Assembly (NCBI RefSeq): GCF_020696975.1
Contig: NZ_JAJGBK010000032.1
Location: 248,001-312,000, forward strand
Origin: Methanoculleus sp.
GTDB taxonomy: Archaea; Halobacteriota; Methanomicrobia; Methanomicrobiales; Methanoculleaceae
DNA length: 64,000 nucleotides
Direction: 5' to 3'
Each line of letters starts with the position of its first letter. Positions within the stretch are counted from its first letter, which is position 1. The notes under the pieces are model-generated. The model worked only from the letters and a program-made list of their open reading frames with translations, had not been told where the DNA came from and searched no databases. Made by a program: the position numbers and the translations under genes. Below, piece by piece: positions 21,945-30,401 of this stretch.

Positions 21945-23675
21945 ATGGATGGTTGTGCCTCCAATCATCTGCAGCAGACCGGCGAAGAGCGGACACGACG
22001 TTTCAGGATCCCGGGGGTGGTGCCGTTGAGGCTTCTTCTGGTTGTAACTGTGGTTCTGGTGCTCTGTTCTGGTATGGTTACTCTTCCCGGCTCCGCCCTC
22101 CCGGATCCCGGGGTGAACAGCACCGGGGGTTCATCGGATGGAGGGGACGGTGATGATAAAGTCGTCGTTGAGGAGACACCGGTCCTCCTGGACACACCTT
22201 CAGCCCCGGTGACGGCCGGACCGGATAAAGTGGATCAGAAGACCGCGCTGAAGAAGGACCCCCTCTCCTTGATAACGGGGGAGACCCCACTGGAGGAGAC
22301 TACACCGGAGGAGACCACACCAGAGGCGATCACCTCTCCACCCGCAGAGGAACTGGCGGCAACGGAACCGACCCCGGAACTGACGGCCACCCCTCCTCCG
22401 GAGACAACGCCCTCCCTGGAACCGACCCTGGAACCAACGGTCACATCCCCCCCGGAGACGACACTCTCCCGGGGACCGACCCCGGGACCGGCCACCTCCA
22501 CCGATACTCCCGATGACGACGAGATCGGGTGGTCGATGATGAGGAGCATGTCTGCCCCGGTGGTGACAGCCACAACCTCCTCGACGGCAACCCCCTCCCC
22601 GGAACCGACCCGGACAGTGACCACCCCCGCCGGTGACTCCGATGACTCTGACGACGCAGAGACGGAGGAGACTCCGACACCGGGACCAACCCAACGGGAT
22701 GCCCCCCCGAGACCGAACGCGACGATGGCGAAAGCACACCAGTCGCACGGCCGGCCGCTGCCCCAGAGCGACCACCAGATCGTCACTTCCGCATCGGCGT
22801 TCACCCCCGACGGGAGCAACGAGACCGGGGCCGGGACGTCACCTCCCCTCGCCGCACCGCATGACGGCCTGATCATCAAGGGTGTCGGGGTGCTCCTCGA
22901 CCGGACCCCGGAAGACATCGCCCTCACCCGGAGCGGGGTGGAGATCGCGAACCTTGACTGGCTGCTCGACCCGGCCATGACTCTCGGCGGCCGGCACCCG
23001 CGGGCGGTCTTCGAAGGGGAGACGTTCGCCGTCACCGTGACGGTCGAGGCGAGGAACTTGACGGCCATCCCGGAGGGTCCGGCCTACGTCGTCCTGGTGC
23101 CGCCGCCGGGGGAGACCGGTGTCTACGAGATCACACGGACCCGGGAGCCCGGGGTTCTCCAGGACGGAGAGCGTGGTGTCTGGGAGTTCTCGGTCACCAC
23201 CCGGACGGGGAGGCTGACGCTTGCGGATCTCACTCTCCCCGAAGAACGGCTGATAACCGATCTGACGTCGAATCCGGAACTCTTTGCCTTCCGGGCATAC
23301 GCTTTTGCCGGCGATCAGGAGCCTCCCTCATCCGGGCTCTCCGACCCGGTGCTCGCTATCCGGCCCGACGGCAATGAGGGTTCGGTGGAAGATCGGCCGC
23401 TCCCCGTGATCTACGCGATCGCGGGCATTTCAAACTCGCCGCTCACTCCCTCGGAGACGATACCCGGGGCGTGGCAGAGGGAAGTCGGTCACGACATGAT
23501 TGTTGCCGGGGCGGTCGGGGGCCTGGACGCTCTGAAAAGCCTGGGAAAGGAGGAGATAGCGGCTGTCTACGACGAAGAGATGGTGGGCGGGACTGAGGAG
23601 CCGGCCGGGTCCTCGTCGTCGCCGTTTGATATGATCGTGGAGTTCTTCCGCGGCCTGTTTGGATGGGCAAGGTGA
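21945..23675 (+). CDS. anchored or secreted Thr/Pro/Glu-rich protein, unknown function
   Basis: A 576-residue protein I do not recognise. Residues 1-25 are basic and polar, then VVPLRLLLVVTVVLVLCSG forms a signal peptide or anchor. Residues about 60-260 are low-complexity, made of repeated TPE/TPP/EPT units that resemble an O-glycosylated stalk. The C-terminal 280 residues look folded, with beta-rich segments such as FAVTVTVEARNLTAIPEG and a Ig-like pattern, and end in the hydrophobic DMIVEFFRGLFGWAR. No clear sorting signal is seen at the C-terminus. A cell-surface or extracellular role is inferred from the layout only. It has its own promoter and no evident operon partner. Confidence 0.8.
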   Translation: MDGCASNHLQQTGEERTRRFRIPGVVPLRLLLVVTVVLVLCSGMVTLPGSALPDPGVNSTGGSSDGGDGDDKVVVEETPVLLDTPSAPVTAGPDKVDQKTALKKDPLSLITGETPLEETTPEETTPEAITSPPAEELAATEPTPELTATPPPETTPSLEPTLEPTVTSPPETTLSRGPTPGPATSTDTPDDDEIGWSMMRSMSAPVVTATTSSTATPSPEPTRTVTTPAGDSDDSDDAETEETPTPGPTQRDAPPRPNATMAKAHQSHGRPLPQSDHQIVTSASAFTPDGSNETGAGTSPPLAAPHDGLIIKGVGVLLDRTPEDIALTRSGVEIANLDWLLDPAMTLGGRHPRAVFEGETFAVTVTVEARNLTAIPEGPAYVVLVPPPGETGVYEITRTREPGVLQDGERGVWEFSVTTRTGRLTLADLTLPEERLITDLTSNPELFAFRAYAFAGDQEPPSSGLSDPVLAIRPDGNEGSVEDRPLPVIYAIAGISNSPLTPSETIPGAWQREVGHDMIVAGAVGGLDALKSLGKEEIAAVYDEEMVGGTEEPAGSSSSPFDMIVEFFRGLFGWAR

Positions 23676-23726
23676 GATCCAATCCTCCGGGATGACACCC
23701 CGGAGGGACAGATCCCCCGAAAGCCC

Positions 23727-24761
23727 CTATTTCTCCCTGAACTCTTTCCAGAGCCGCGCGAGCCCGAAACACCCCGAGAGCATCATATCCCCGAAGGGTG
23801 CCGCCTGGTATGCTCCGGGGAGCAGCCGGAGTCGGTTCGGGCCGGTGATGGCCACGGCATCGGTCGCGAGCGGCTTCCTGACTGCCGCCCCGTGGCCGCC
23901 GTCGTCGAAGACCTCCTCCGATCTCAGGGTGCCGTCGGCGAGCCGCCGGATGTAGTGCTGCAGTTTTGCAGGGTCGAGCGCGCCGGTATGGTGCTCAAAG
24001 AGACCATGAACCTCACGCCCTTTCAGGGTGAAGCAGAGGGTGTGCCCGTTCCCGGCGTTGACGAGGGTGACCCCGGTGGTATCCGCCATGCGCCGGACCC
24101 TCGGGTCACAGAGCGCCCCGATGAGGGCGACCGGTCCGGTGTCGGTGACGAGCGCGCCCGGTGCCTGCCGCCGGACGGCCTGCATCCGGGTCATATCGGC
24201 GAGCGGTGGGTCCGCGGCAAGCGCGAGGAGATCCCAGTCCCCGGCATCCAGTTGCTCGCGCATCAGTTCGAACCGGTGGATCCGGTTGCTGCGGTGCGGG
24301 GAGTAGCCGTGGTCCTGGACGGCGACCGCGACATTCTCCGGGTAGTCCACACCGAAGAGGGAGAGCGCTTTTCGGAGTTCCGGCTCCATGTAGTCGGTGG
24401 TATGGACGGTCACCGCGTCCTCCGGCGGGGTGGGGCGGATCTCGATACCCATTGCGCGTACTCGCTCGATATCGTCATGGATGGTGCCGGCGGCTGCTTC
24501 GGTCGCGTAGACGGGAAGGCCTGCCGCCAGGTGCTCCCGCACGGCGCCGGTGTTTGCGCCTCCGCCCATCAGGCACCCGTCCAGGAAGACCGGGCGATTG
24601 GCCCGGGTCGCCTCCCGGATCTTCGCCGCCACCACCACGTTCGGGGAGGGGAGGACCAGTTTGATGCTGTTCTCGATTGCCCGGCCGGGTTCGTAGAGCA
24701 GAATGTCCTGGGTGCCTCTGCCGACGTCGATGGCGAGGAGTGGGGTCATCAGATTGATCAT
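23727..24761 (-). CDS. DUF1786 protein (putative pyruvate-formate-lyase-activating-like annotation)
   Basis: A 344-residue protein that begins LMTPLLAIDVGRGTQDILLY, resembling the phosphate-1 loop of the actin/sugar-kinase/Hsp70 ATPase fold. It has further conserved glycine-rich segments: FLDGCLMGGGANTG, ADTTGVTLVNAGNGHTLCF and SGCFGLARL. It matches the archaeal DUF1786 family, which is often annotated as associated with pyruvate formate-lyase activation; the biochemical function is not established. It lies 84 bases downstream of the anaerobic ribonucleotide reductase gene on the same strand, which fits a role linked to a glycyl-radical enzyme, but this is inference. An ATG four codons in (MTPLLAID) is an alternative start. 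Confidence 0.78.
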   Translation of the reverse strand: MINLMTPLLAIDVGRGTQDILLYEPGRAIENSIKLVLPSPNVVVAAKIREATRANRPVFLDGCLMGGGANTGAVREHLAAGLPVYATEAAAGTIHDDIERVRAMGIEIRPTPPEDAVTVHTTDYMEPELRKALSLFGVDYPENVAVAVQDHGYSPHRSNRIHRFELMREQLDAGDWDLLALAADPPLADMTRMQAVRRQAPGALVTDTGPVALIGALCDPRVRRMADTTGVTLVNAGNGHTLCFTLKGREVHGLFEHHTGALDPAKLQHYIRRLADGTLRSEEVFDDGGHGAAVRKPLATDAVAITGPNRLRLLPGAYQAAPFGDMMLSGCFGLARLWKEFREK

Positions 24762-24845
24762 AGTGCGGCCTCATGTACCGCTGCCCTACGGCATGCGGCT
24801 CCTATCTGAATCTCCCCTGCAAAACCAAAAATGATGTGATAGCGG

Positions 24846-27800
24846 TCAGACATCCGCCCGGTCTGCCGCCGGGGAGACCCCGCCCGCCTTTCCCTGATCC
24901 GAACGCACTGGTTTCAGTTCCCGGTACTCCTTCAGGGAGACGGTCAGGTCCCGGGTGAAGGCGAAGTAGCCGATCTGGGTTGTCCGGCAGAGGTTCATCG
25001 CCATCTCCATCAGCCCCCGCGGGTCGGGGCGCGCCTCCCCGAGCCAGATGTGGAAGATGTTCCCGCCGTCCACGACGGGGAAGAAGACGTGCTCGATCTC
25101 GATCCTCTTTGTGAGCGGGACCGGGGCTCCCGGGGTGACATGCGTCCCGTTCGTGTAGTAGATGGGGAGATCAAGTGTCGTACCGAGCATATCGAGCGCC
25201 CGATCGGCGTCGCCCTTGATGACCTTGATCGCGTGGTCGCGGAACCGCTCGTCAAGGAGATCGGCGACCGCGAACCGCTGGCCGGTCGTCTCCGCCGGGG
25301 TGCGGGCGAGGGCGATCGTCATGTTGTGCTTCTTTGAGAGTTCGCGAGCGTACATCTCGAGTTCGGTCATCGCCCGGACAGCGAGGCGGAACGCCTCCTT
25401 TGACTCGTGGAGCTGGTGGCCGGTGAAGTGCTGCACCATCTCGTTGACGCCGACGACGCCGATGGTGTAGACGAGCCCTTCGAGGTCCACCGCAATCGCA
25501 CCGCGCTCGCCGGTGTTCGGGTCCTTCGGCCGCTGCATCGCAAACGGCATCCGCCCGTTTGTCCGTATGAGAGACATCCAGCGGCGCTTGATACGGTAGA
25601 GGTCGACGGCGATGTCCATAAGGGACTTCAGTTCGGCGAAGAGCCGTTCCTGGTCGCCCTCTGCCTTATATGCCGCCCGCGGGCAGTTGATGGACATCAC
25701 CTGCCAGGAGCCCATCGAGAAGTGCTTCCCCTCACGGAAGTAGAGTTTGTCCTCGAACTGGTCGTCCTCGTCGGCGAGGGAGGAAAATTGGTACGCGCAA
25801 CAGTTTCCGGTCACGATCCCGAGCGCGTTCGTGAAGGTGTGGGTGTCGGCGACATCGACGAGGTCGTAGACGTAGCCGTCGTAGGGCAGTCTCTCGATAG
25901 ACCGTATGCGAACCGGGTGGAGGTCACCGTTGATGAGCCGTTCAACGTTCCCTATCCGTGCTTCGGGCCGTATAAGGGAGACCTGTGCACTATGATGCCC
26001 TGACGAGGCATACTGACTTGCATAGACGAGTCCGGTGTACTGAAGCCCGCTTGCTTCGATCGGGAGGCGGGTGAAGGTCCCTCCGGTTTGTCGCGACGAT
26101 CCGGCGGCTGCCGCTATGCCGTAGCCGGTCTCATGGGCGAACCGTTGGATCTGGTCCTGTGCCGTAATCGTGCAGGTGTAAGCGGTGAGGGGGTACGGCT
26201 CGTCGGTCTGGGGGTGCGTGACGGTCGTCTCCTGTTCGAGATAGTTCGCCTGGACGCCGATACGTTGCGCGAGCCAGACCAGTTTCTGAACTGCGTTCCG
26301 CGACACCAGCTTTATACGGATGCCCCTTGCATGGTGGACGTACCTGCCCTGTTGCCCTGCCCGGACGGTGACGTTCCCGTCACCGCGGAATGCGGCATCG
26401 AGATAGGTTCCCACCAGTTCCCTGTCGACATCGAAGAGCAGATCGGGTACGTTCTTCTCGACAGCGCACTTCCCGCAACCGATTGCGTCAAGGAGGAGAT
26501 ATAGGAGTTTACTGTTGACGGTGACGTTGACGGCTGTGGCCTCGTCGGAGATCAGCGGTTCATAGTCAAGGAAGCCTTTGATGCACGCTACGGCATCCCG
26601 GATGAGATCGTCTTCGTGCTTTCCGAACGAGAGCCTTACCGTATACCGCCGTCCACTGGTATCGCTGCATCCTTCCGCGAGGTAGTAGCCGAGGAACCTG
26701 ATGAACTCCCTTGTTACCGGAAGCATCTCGGGCAGGCCGCGGTTCTTTGCGTTCCGGATGTTCACCTCGCCGTCCCGGAGCACGATCTCATCGGCATATC
26801 CGGCGGTGCGGAGCGTTTCTACTACGTTGAGTTCTCTCGCCGGGTTGCTCCCGAATTCGGCGGTTCTGATCACCGGGAGGTAGTCTCCAGTACTGAGTTT
26901 CCGTGCCGCTGTCTTCGTGAATCTTCCTTCAGCATGGATGAAGACCGGGTGATCCGGCGTGACGGTGATCCGGCGACCGGATTCGAGGGTGATGCGAAGC
27001 ATCTCTCCTGTGTGCTTCTTTCGCATGACTCCGCGGAAGGGGCGCAGCGTTGCCGTCATACCCACGATATCGACACTCGGGGCCTTTGCATCGAGAGGGG
27101 CGAACTCCGTGCCGTATGAATCGATCTCCCTGTCTTCTGCGGCCGTATCTTCAAAGAGGTCTTTTATCTCCCTGATCCGGGTTCTTCCGTCCGAATCCAC
27201 GATCGGAACCAGTTCGTCGCCCGCGAGACATTGATAGCATGAAATCCCCTCTCCGGCGCCCCGGTAGCCGGGAATCTGGTTGTCGTAGTAGGGGGTGCCG
27301 TACTTGGACGCGAGTTCGAACGTCATCAGGTAGAGATCCTGGTAGGTGGGAAGGTCCGGGTGCTCGCGGTTGAACTCCTCGTTCTCGGTGAGGAAGTCGG
27401 GCTCGATGCTGATCTCGGGTTTCGGGAAGGAGAAGGGTTTGCCCCAGTAGTCCCCCTCGAGCATCACCTCCATCAGGGCCTTGAAGAGGAGCCGGACCTC
27501 ACGCTCGAACTCGCCGTAAGTTCGGAGCGGCGCCTGCTCTCCGTTCCAGACCTTGCCGCGGTAGACGCAGGGTTTGTCCTTCCAGAGGGTGGGAACCCCG
27601 GGGGAGAGCTGGACCGACGAGAAGACCACCTGGCCGCCCCGGGCGACCATCATCTGGGTCATCTCGTAGACGAACATCTGCATCAGCTGCTTGATCTCCT
27701 CATACTCCATCCCCTCGAAGAAGGGCGCCATGAACGTGAGGAAGTTGTAGTAGCCCTGGCCGCCGGCGAAGTTCGTCTGGGCGGAGCCGAGCGCCTTGAC

Positions 27801-29906
27801 CGCGTGGAGGACCGCCACCTCGGCCCTCTTCGCGGGGCCGGCAACCGAGGCCTTCGTCCCGTTGCCGTCGGGCATCAGGCCGTAGTAGAAGAAGTAGCGG
27901 AGATCCCAGTCCTGGCAGTTATGGATGAGGAGGCCGTCGGAAGCGAAGAACGTATGGCTCTCCTCGCTCCCATCGCCTTCGATGAAAAGGTCGTAGACGT
28001 ACCCGCCGGTCGGTTCCGCCGGAGCAACCTCGACGACGGTCTCCTTCCTCCCGGCGGTCCGTATCCCCTTCACCGCGGAGAGGAAACCGTCGATGTGGTC
28101 CTGCCGCGAATCAAGGAAGGTGGCGTATCGGGCAAACGTCTCGATGTTCTTCCTGCCGTTGAGCTGGAGCCGGTAGAGCGTCTTGCGTTCCGCATCGTCC
28201 CCGTAGAGTTCGACGATATGGGGGTCCATGCCGAGCGCCGCAAGAAGGAGCGAGAGTTCCTGCCGGAGGGTCGGCGACGCGGTCGTGTAGTTGACGATGC
28301 AGTCCGACTTCTCCGGGCGGTAGTATGCCGAGCCGTCTCCGGTGAAGAGGGCGGAGAGGAACTCGTGCAGGAGCACGTCGTCGAGATGGTAGACTACCCA
28401 GGGGAGGCGTTTTTCTCCCGCTCCCTCCGGGATGGCGAAGACGTAGCGGAAGAGCAGGTAGGCCAGTTTGCCGCCGAAGTAGACCTGCAGTGCCCGATCG
28501 CGCTCAACATCGACCCCGTAGATGGTCGTGGTACCGGGGCTGCCGCCGGCGACCGTCGCATAGGTGTTCAGGGCGGCGGATGCCGCAGCGCAGATGGCGG
28601 GCGCCTGGCGGTTTTCCGTGATCGCGAGGTTATACTGCCCGACCGCCGGTGCGGCGTTGTAGTTGCCTTCAGAGACGAAGAACCCGAGAAGGCGGACGAG
28701 TTCGGGCGTAAGCTCAAGGAGGGCAGGGAGTTCGTGCTCGCTCCCGGTGACCCCGACGGTGACCCCGGCATACTCCTCGATGCCGTAGAGGTGGGAGAAC
28801 GCGTTGAAGAGCGCGACCGGCATGATCCCGCGTGTATACCACTGCTTCCGGTGCTCCACACCGAGAGCCCGCGAGATATCGGCATACGAGGCGGCCCGGC
28901 CGCTCTGCACGACACCGGCAAATATCTCTTCTGCGCCGCGGACGTAGACGTTCTCGAGGAGACCGGCCGGCACCGACGCCGGCAGTTCCCGGACGAGGTC
29001 GATCGCCCCGATCGACTCTCCGCGAAGAGCATCGGTCTCAGTGATCCGGTAGAGGGCGTCCCCGGCGCAGACCTCGTCGGCACGCCGGATAGCCATCCCG
29101 TCATCGGTCCGCACCGGGATACGGTGCTCGTCGGTGACCAGCAGCGACCTTCCTCCTGACGTCCGGATCCGGAGCATCTCGCCGGCATTCACCCGCCGGC
29201 GTGTCACCTTTACAACCCGCCGCCAGCCCTTCGGCGTCAGTGCGGCGAGGTCCTCCGGGTGCCATTCCTCGCCCTCGATCGGGAGTTCGGCAGGGAGGAC
29301 GCTCTGGATACGGTTATCCATCCGCACAGGTATCGCCGTACTCCCGTCGATGCAGAATGGCCGGGTCCCGAAGTACTCCAGGTCGTGGATATGGAGGTCA
29401 CCACGGAGGTGGTGGTCCGCGAGGTCCGGAGGGAGTTGCAGGAGGTACTGCTCCTTGCTGATCTTGTCCGCCTTCTTCTTGTGCGAGGTCTCGGCGTTCT
29501 CCTGGAGGTTCGCGTTGTCGTGGGCCTCAAAGCCCCTCCCCACATCGATGAGGTGCGCGTCAAAGACCGGGGTTCCCACCCGGGTGCAGACGTTGCGGTA
29601 GGGGATCAGGCCGCGCTCAAGGAGGGTCATGTTGACGATCTCGCGGATCAGCGGGCCGGAGAGCGACTGGAGGCCCAGCATCTGGATCTTCTTCTCGACC
29701 CGGCGGGCGATATCCTTCGCCGTCTCCTCGTCGGCTCCCTCGTAGCCGTAGAAGACCTCGACGAGGCGGCTCTCTTCCACGATCTGCCGGATGATCCTGT
29801 TCTTGTCCCAGTCGAGGAGGTAGCCCCGCGACGTCCTGACTTTCGGGAAAGTGGGAATGAAGTCCCCGAATATGGTCGTCTGCGTCGACTTGCGCGTCAA
29901 CCTCAT
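24846..29906 (-). CDS. nrdD: anaerobic ribonucleoside-triphosphate reductase NrdD with two inteins
   Basis: The precursor is 1686 residues; removal of two inteins (residues 185-663 and 893-1368) leaves an enzyme of 731 residues. The N-terminal ATP-cone (about 20-105) is followed by the class III core motif HIHDLEYFGTRPF. After splicing, the catalytic cysteine regions read RPF-CQDWDLR and ISCYQ-CCAYQF. The enzyme makes deoxynucleotides anaerobically using a glycyl radical. The C-terminus reaches TTQIGYFAFTRDLT, normally followed by a four-Cys zinc site and an RxxGY glycyl-radical loop. Here only about 30 residues without cysteine or that loop follow, which is unusual. It is translationally coupled to the upstream redoxin gene (ATGA). 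No NrdG activase is in the window. Confidence 0.93.
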   Translation of the reverse strand: MRLTRKSTQTTIFGDFIPTFPKVRTSRGYLLDWDKNRIIRQIVEESRLVEVFYGYEGADEETAKDIARRVEKKIQMLGLQSLSGPLIREIVNMTLLERGLIPYRNVCTRVGTPVFDAHLIDVGRGFEAHDNANLQENAETSHKKKADKISKEQYLLQLPPDLADHHLRGDLHIHDLEYFGTRPFCIDGSTAIPVRMDNRIQSVLPAELPIEGEEWHPEDLAALTPKGWRRVVKVTRRRVNAGEMLRIRTSGGRSLLVTDEHRIPVRTDDGMAIRRADEVCAGDALYRITETDALRGESIGAIDLVRELPASVPAGLLENVYVRGAEEIFAGVVQSGRAASYADISRALGVEHRKQWYTRGIMPVALFNAFSHLYGIEEYAGVTVGVTGSEHELPALLELTPELVRLLGFFVSEGNYNAAPAVGQYNLAITENRQAPAICAAASAALNTYATVAGGSPGTTTIYGVDVERDRALQVYFGGKLAYLLFRYVFAIPEGAGEKRLPWVVYHLDDVLLHEFLSALFTGDGSAYYRPEKSDCIVNYTTASPTLRQELSLLLAALGMDPHIVELYGDDAERKTLYRLQLNGRKNIETFARYATFLDSRQDHIDGFLSAVKGIRTAGRKETVVEVAPAEPTGGYVYDLFIEGDGSEESHTFFASDGLLIHNCQDWDLRYFFYYGLMPDGNGTKASVAGPAKRAEVAVLHAVKALGSAQTNFAGGQGYYNFLTFMAPFFEGMEYEEIKQLMQMFVYEMTQMMVARGGQVVFSSVQLSPGVPTLWKDKPCVYRGKVWNGEQAPLRTYGEFEREVRLLFKALMEVMLEGDYWGKPFSFPKPEISIEPDFLTENEEFNREHPDLPTYQDLYLMTFELASKYGTPYYDNQIPGYRGAGEGISCYQCLAGDELVPIVDSDGRTRIREIKDLFEDTAAEDREIDSYGTEFAPLDAKAPSVDIVGMTATLRPFRGVMRKKHTGEMLRITLESGRRITVTPDHPVFIHAEGRFTKTAARKLSTGDYLPVIRTAEFGSNPARELNVVETLRTAGYADEIVLRDGEVNIRNAKNRGLPEMLPVTREFIRFLGYYLAEGCSDTSGRRYTVRLSFGKHEDDLIRDAVACIKGFLDYEPLISDEATAVNVTVNSKLLYLLLDAIGCGKCAVEKNVPDLLFDVDRELVGTYLDAAFRGDGNVTVRAGQQGRYVHHARGIRIKLVSRNAVQKLVWLAQRIGVQANYLEQETTVTHPQTDEPYPLTAYTCTITAQDQIQRFAHETGYGIAAAAGSSRQTGGTFTRLPIEASGLQYTGLVYASQYASSGHHSAQVSLIRPEARIGNVERLINGDLHPVRIRSIERLPYDGYVYDLVDVADTHTFTNALGIVTGNCCAYQFSSLADEDDQFEDKLYFREGKHFSMGSWQVMSINCPRAAYKAEGDQERLFAELKSLMDIAVDLYRIKRRWMSLIRTNGRMPFAMQRPKDPNTGERGAIAVDLEGLVYTIGVVGVNEMVQHFTGHQLHESKEAFRLAVRAMTELEMYARELSKKHNMTIALARTPAETTGQRFAVADLLDERFRDHAIKVIKGDADRALDMLGTTLDLPIYYTNGTHVTPGAPVPLTKRIEIEHVFFPVVDGGNIFHIWLGEARPDPRGLMEMAMNLCRTTQIGYFAFTRDLTVSLKEYRELKPVRSDQGKAGGVSPAADRADV
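25803..27230 (-). other. intein 2 in NrdD (LAGLIDADG type)
   Basis: In-frame intein of 476 residues, precursor positions 893-1368. It starts CLAGDELVPI and ends GIVTGN before extein Cys1369. The block B motif TPDH is 983-986. The two endonuclease helices are LGYYLAEG (1072-1079) and LDAAFRGDG (1169-1177). The penultimate residue is Gly instead of the usual His, a known variation that can slow Asn cyclisation. It is clearly different in sequence from intein 1, so the two were probably acquired separately. Confidence 0.92.
27918..29354 (-). other. intein 1 in NrdD (LAGLIDADG type)
   Basis: In-frame intein of 479 residues, precursor positions 185-663. It starts with Cys185 (CIDGSTAIPV) and ends in His662-Asn663, followed by extein Cys664. 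The block B TxxH motif is T258-H261 (TDEH). Two LAGLIDADG-type helices, LLGFFVSEG (406-414) and LSALFTGDG (517-525), indicate a dodecapeptide homing endonuclease. The terminal blocks YVYDLFIEGD and GLLIHN are normal. All splicing residues are present, so it should be active. Confidence 0.92.
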
Positions 29907-30172
29907 GCCCCCGCGATCAGGCCCGCGACAAGGTCTTCCTGGAACGCACCGCCGGCGAAGAGATCACCGGATGTATAGAATTCGTCGCCCTTCTGCAGCA
30001 CCGGCGCTTCCTGGACGAATATCCCGTTCATGCGGAGTTCCGTCAGCGCCTCAGCGGACGCCATGTCGCACTCGACGAAGGGAACCCCTCTGGAGGCCAG
30101 GAATTCTTTGAGAATCTCACAGTTCGGGCAGAATTCCAGTGTATAAACGATAAATTGCGCTGTATCGGAAAT
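29903..30172 (-). CDS. nrdH: NrdH-like glutaredoxin/thioredoxin-fold protein
   Basis: A small redoxin of about 89 residues. The strand FIVYTLEFCPNCEILKEFL carries the redox motif C-P-N-C, followed by the glutaredoxin-type VPFVECDMA, and NGIFVQEAPVL with the cis-Pro. It would supply electrons to NrdD; some methanogen class III reductases are known to use such a redoxin instead of formate. Its TGA overlaps the ATG of nrdD (29903-29906). There is no ATG, GTG or TTG before the CPNC motif; candidate starts are ATT 30178, ATC 30175 or ATT 30172. A longer frame with ATG near 30370 runs through the TATA box and is unlikely. Confidence 0.8.
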   Translation of the reverse strand: MSDTAQFIVYTLEFCPNCEILKEFLASRGVPFVECDMASAEALTELRMNGIFVQEAPVLQKGDEFYTSGDLFAGGAFQEDLVAGLIAGA

Positions 30173-30194
30173 GATAATACCCCCGGAGTCGGTC

Positions 30195-30204
30195 GTTATA
30201 TTTT
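30195..30204 (-). promoter_or_regulatory. TATA box of the nrdH-nrdD operon
   Basis: Reading leftward, AAAATATAAC occupies 30204-30195. Transcription should begin about 26 bases downstream of its centre, near 30173, right at the run of ATT/ATC codons that open nrdH. This predicts a leaderless transcript. Confidence 0.55.
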
Positions 30205-30401
30205 GACTCCGGACGGATATATCCTCTGTGATTCGGTCCAGAACACCGTCCGTTGTTGGGCGCGCATTCCTGAACCCCGTATGGCTCCCCGGCAAAAACG
30301 CTTCCAAAATCGGTTTTCTACCGTTGTCCGCCCAAAGACGGTGGATGCGCTCCTGCTGCACAATCATCATTTTGTAGGGTGAGACACGATAGTACGGTAA
30401 T

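Noticed and set aside
27360-29159. Plus-strand open frame of 599 codons opposite NrdD and its intein.
   Set aside because: Antisense frame created by the codon bias of nrdD; the composition is unlike a real protein.
30155-30382. 75-codon frame on the plus strand overlapping the nrdH promoter.
   Set aside because: It lacks a ribosome-binding site, its product resembles no known protein, and it overlaps the TATA element of nrdH.
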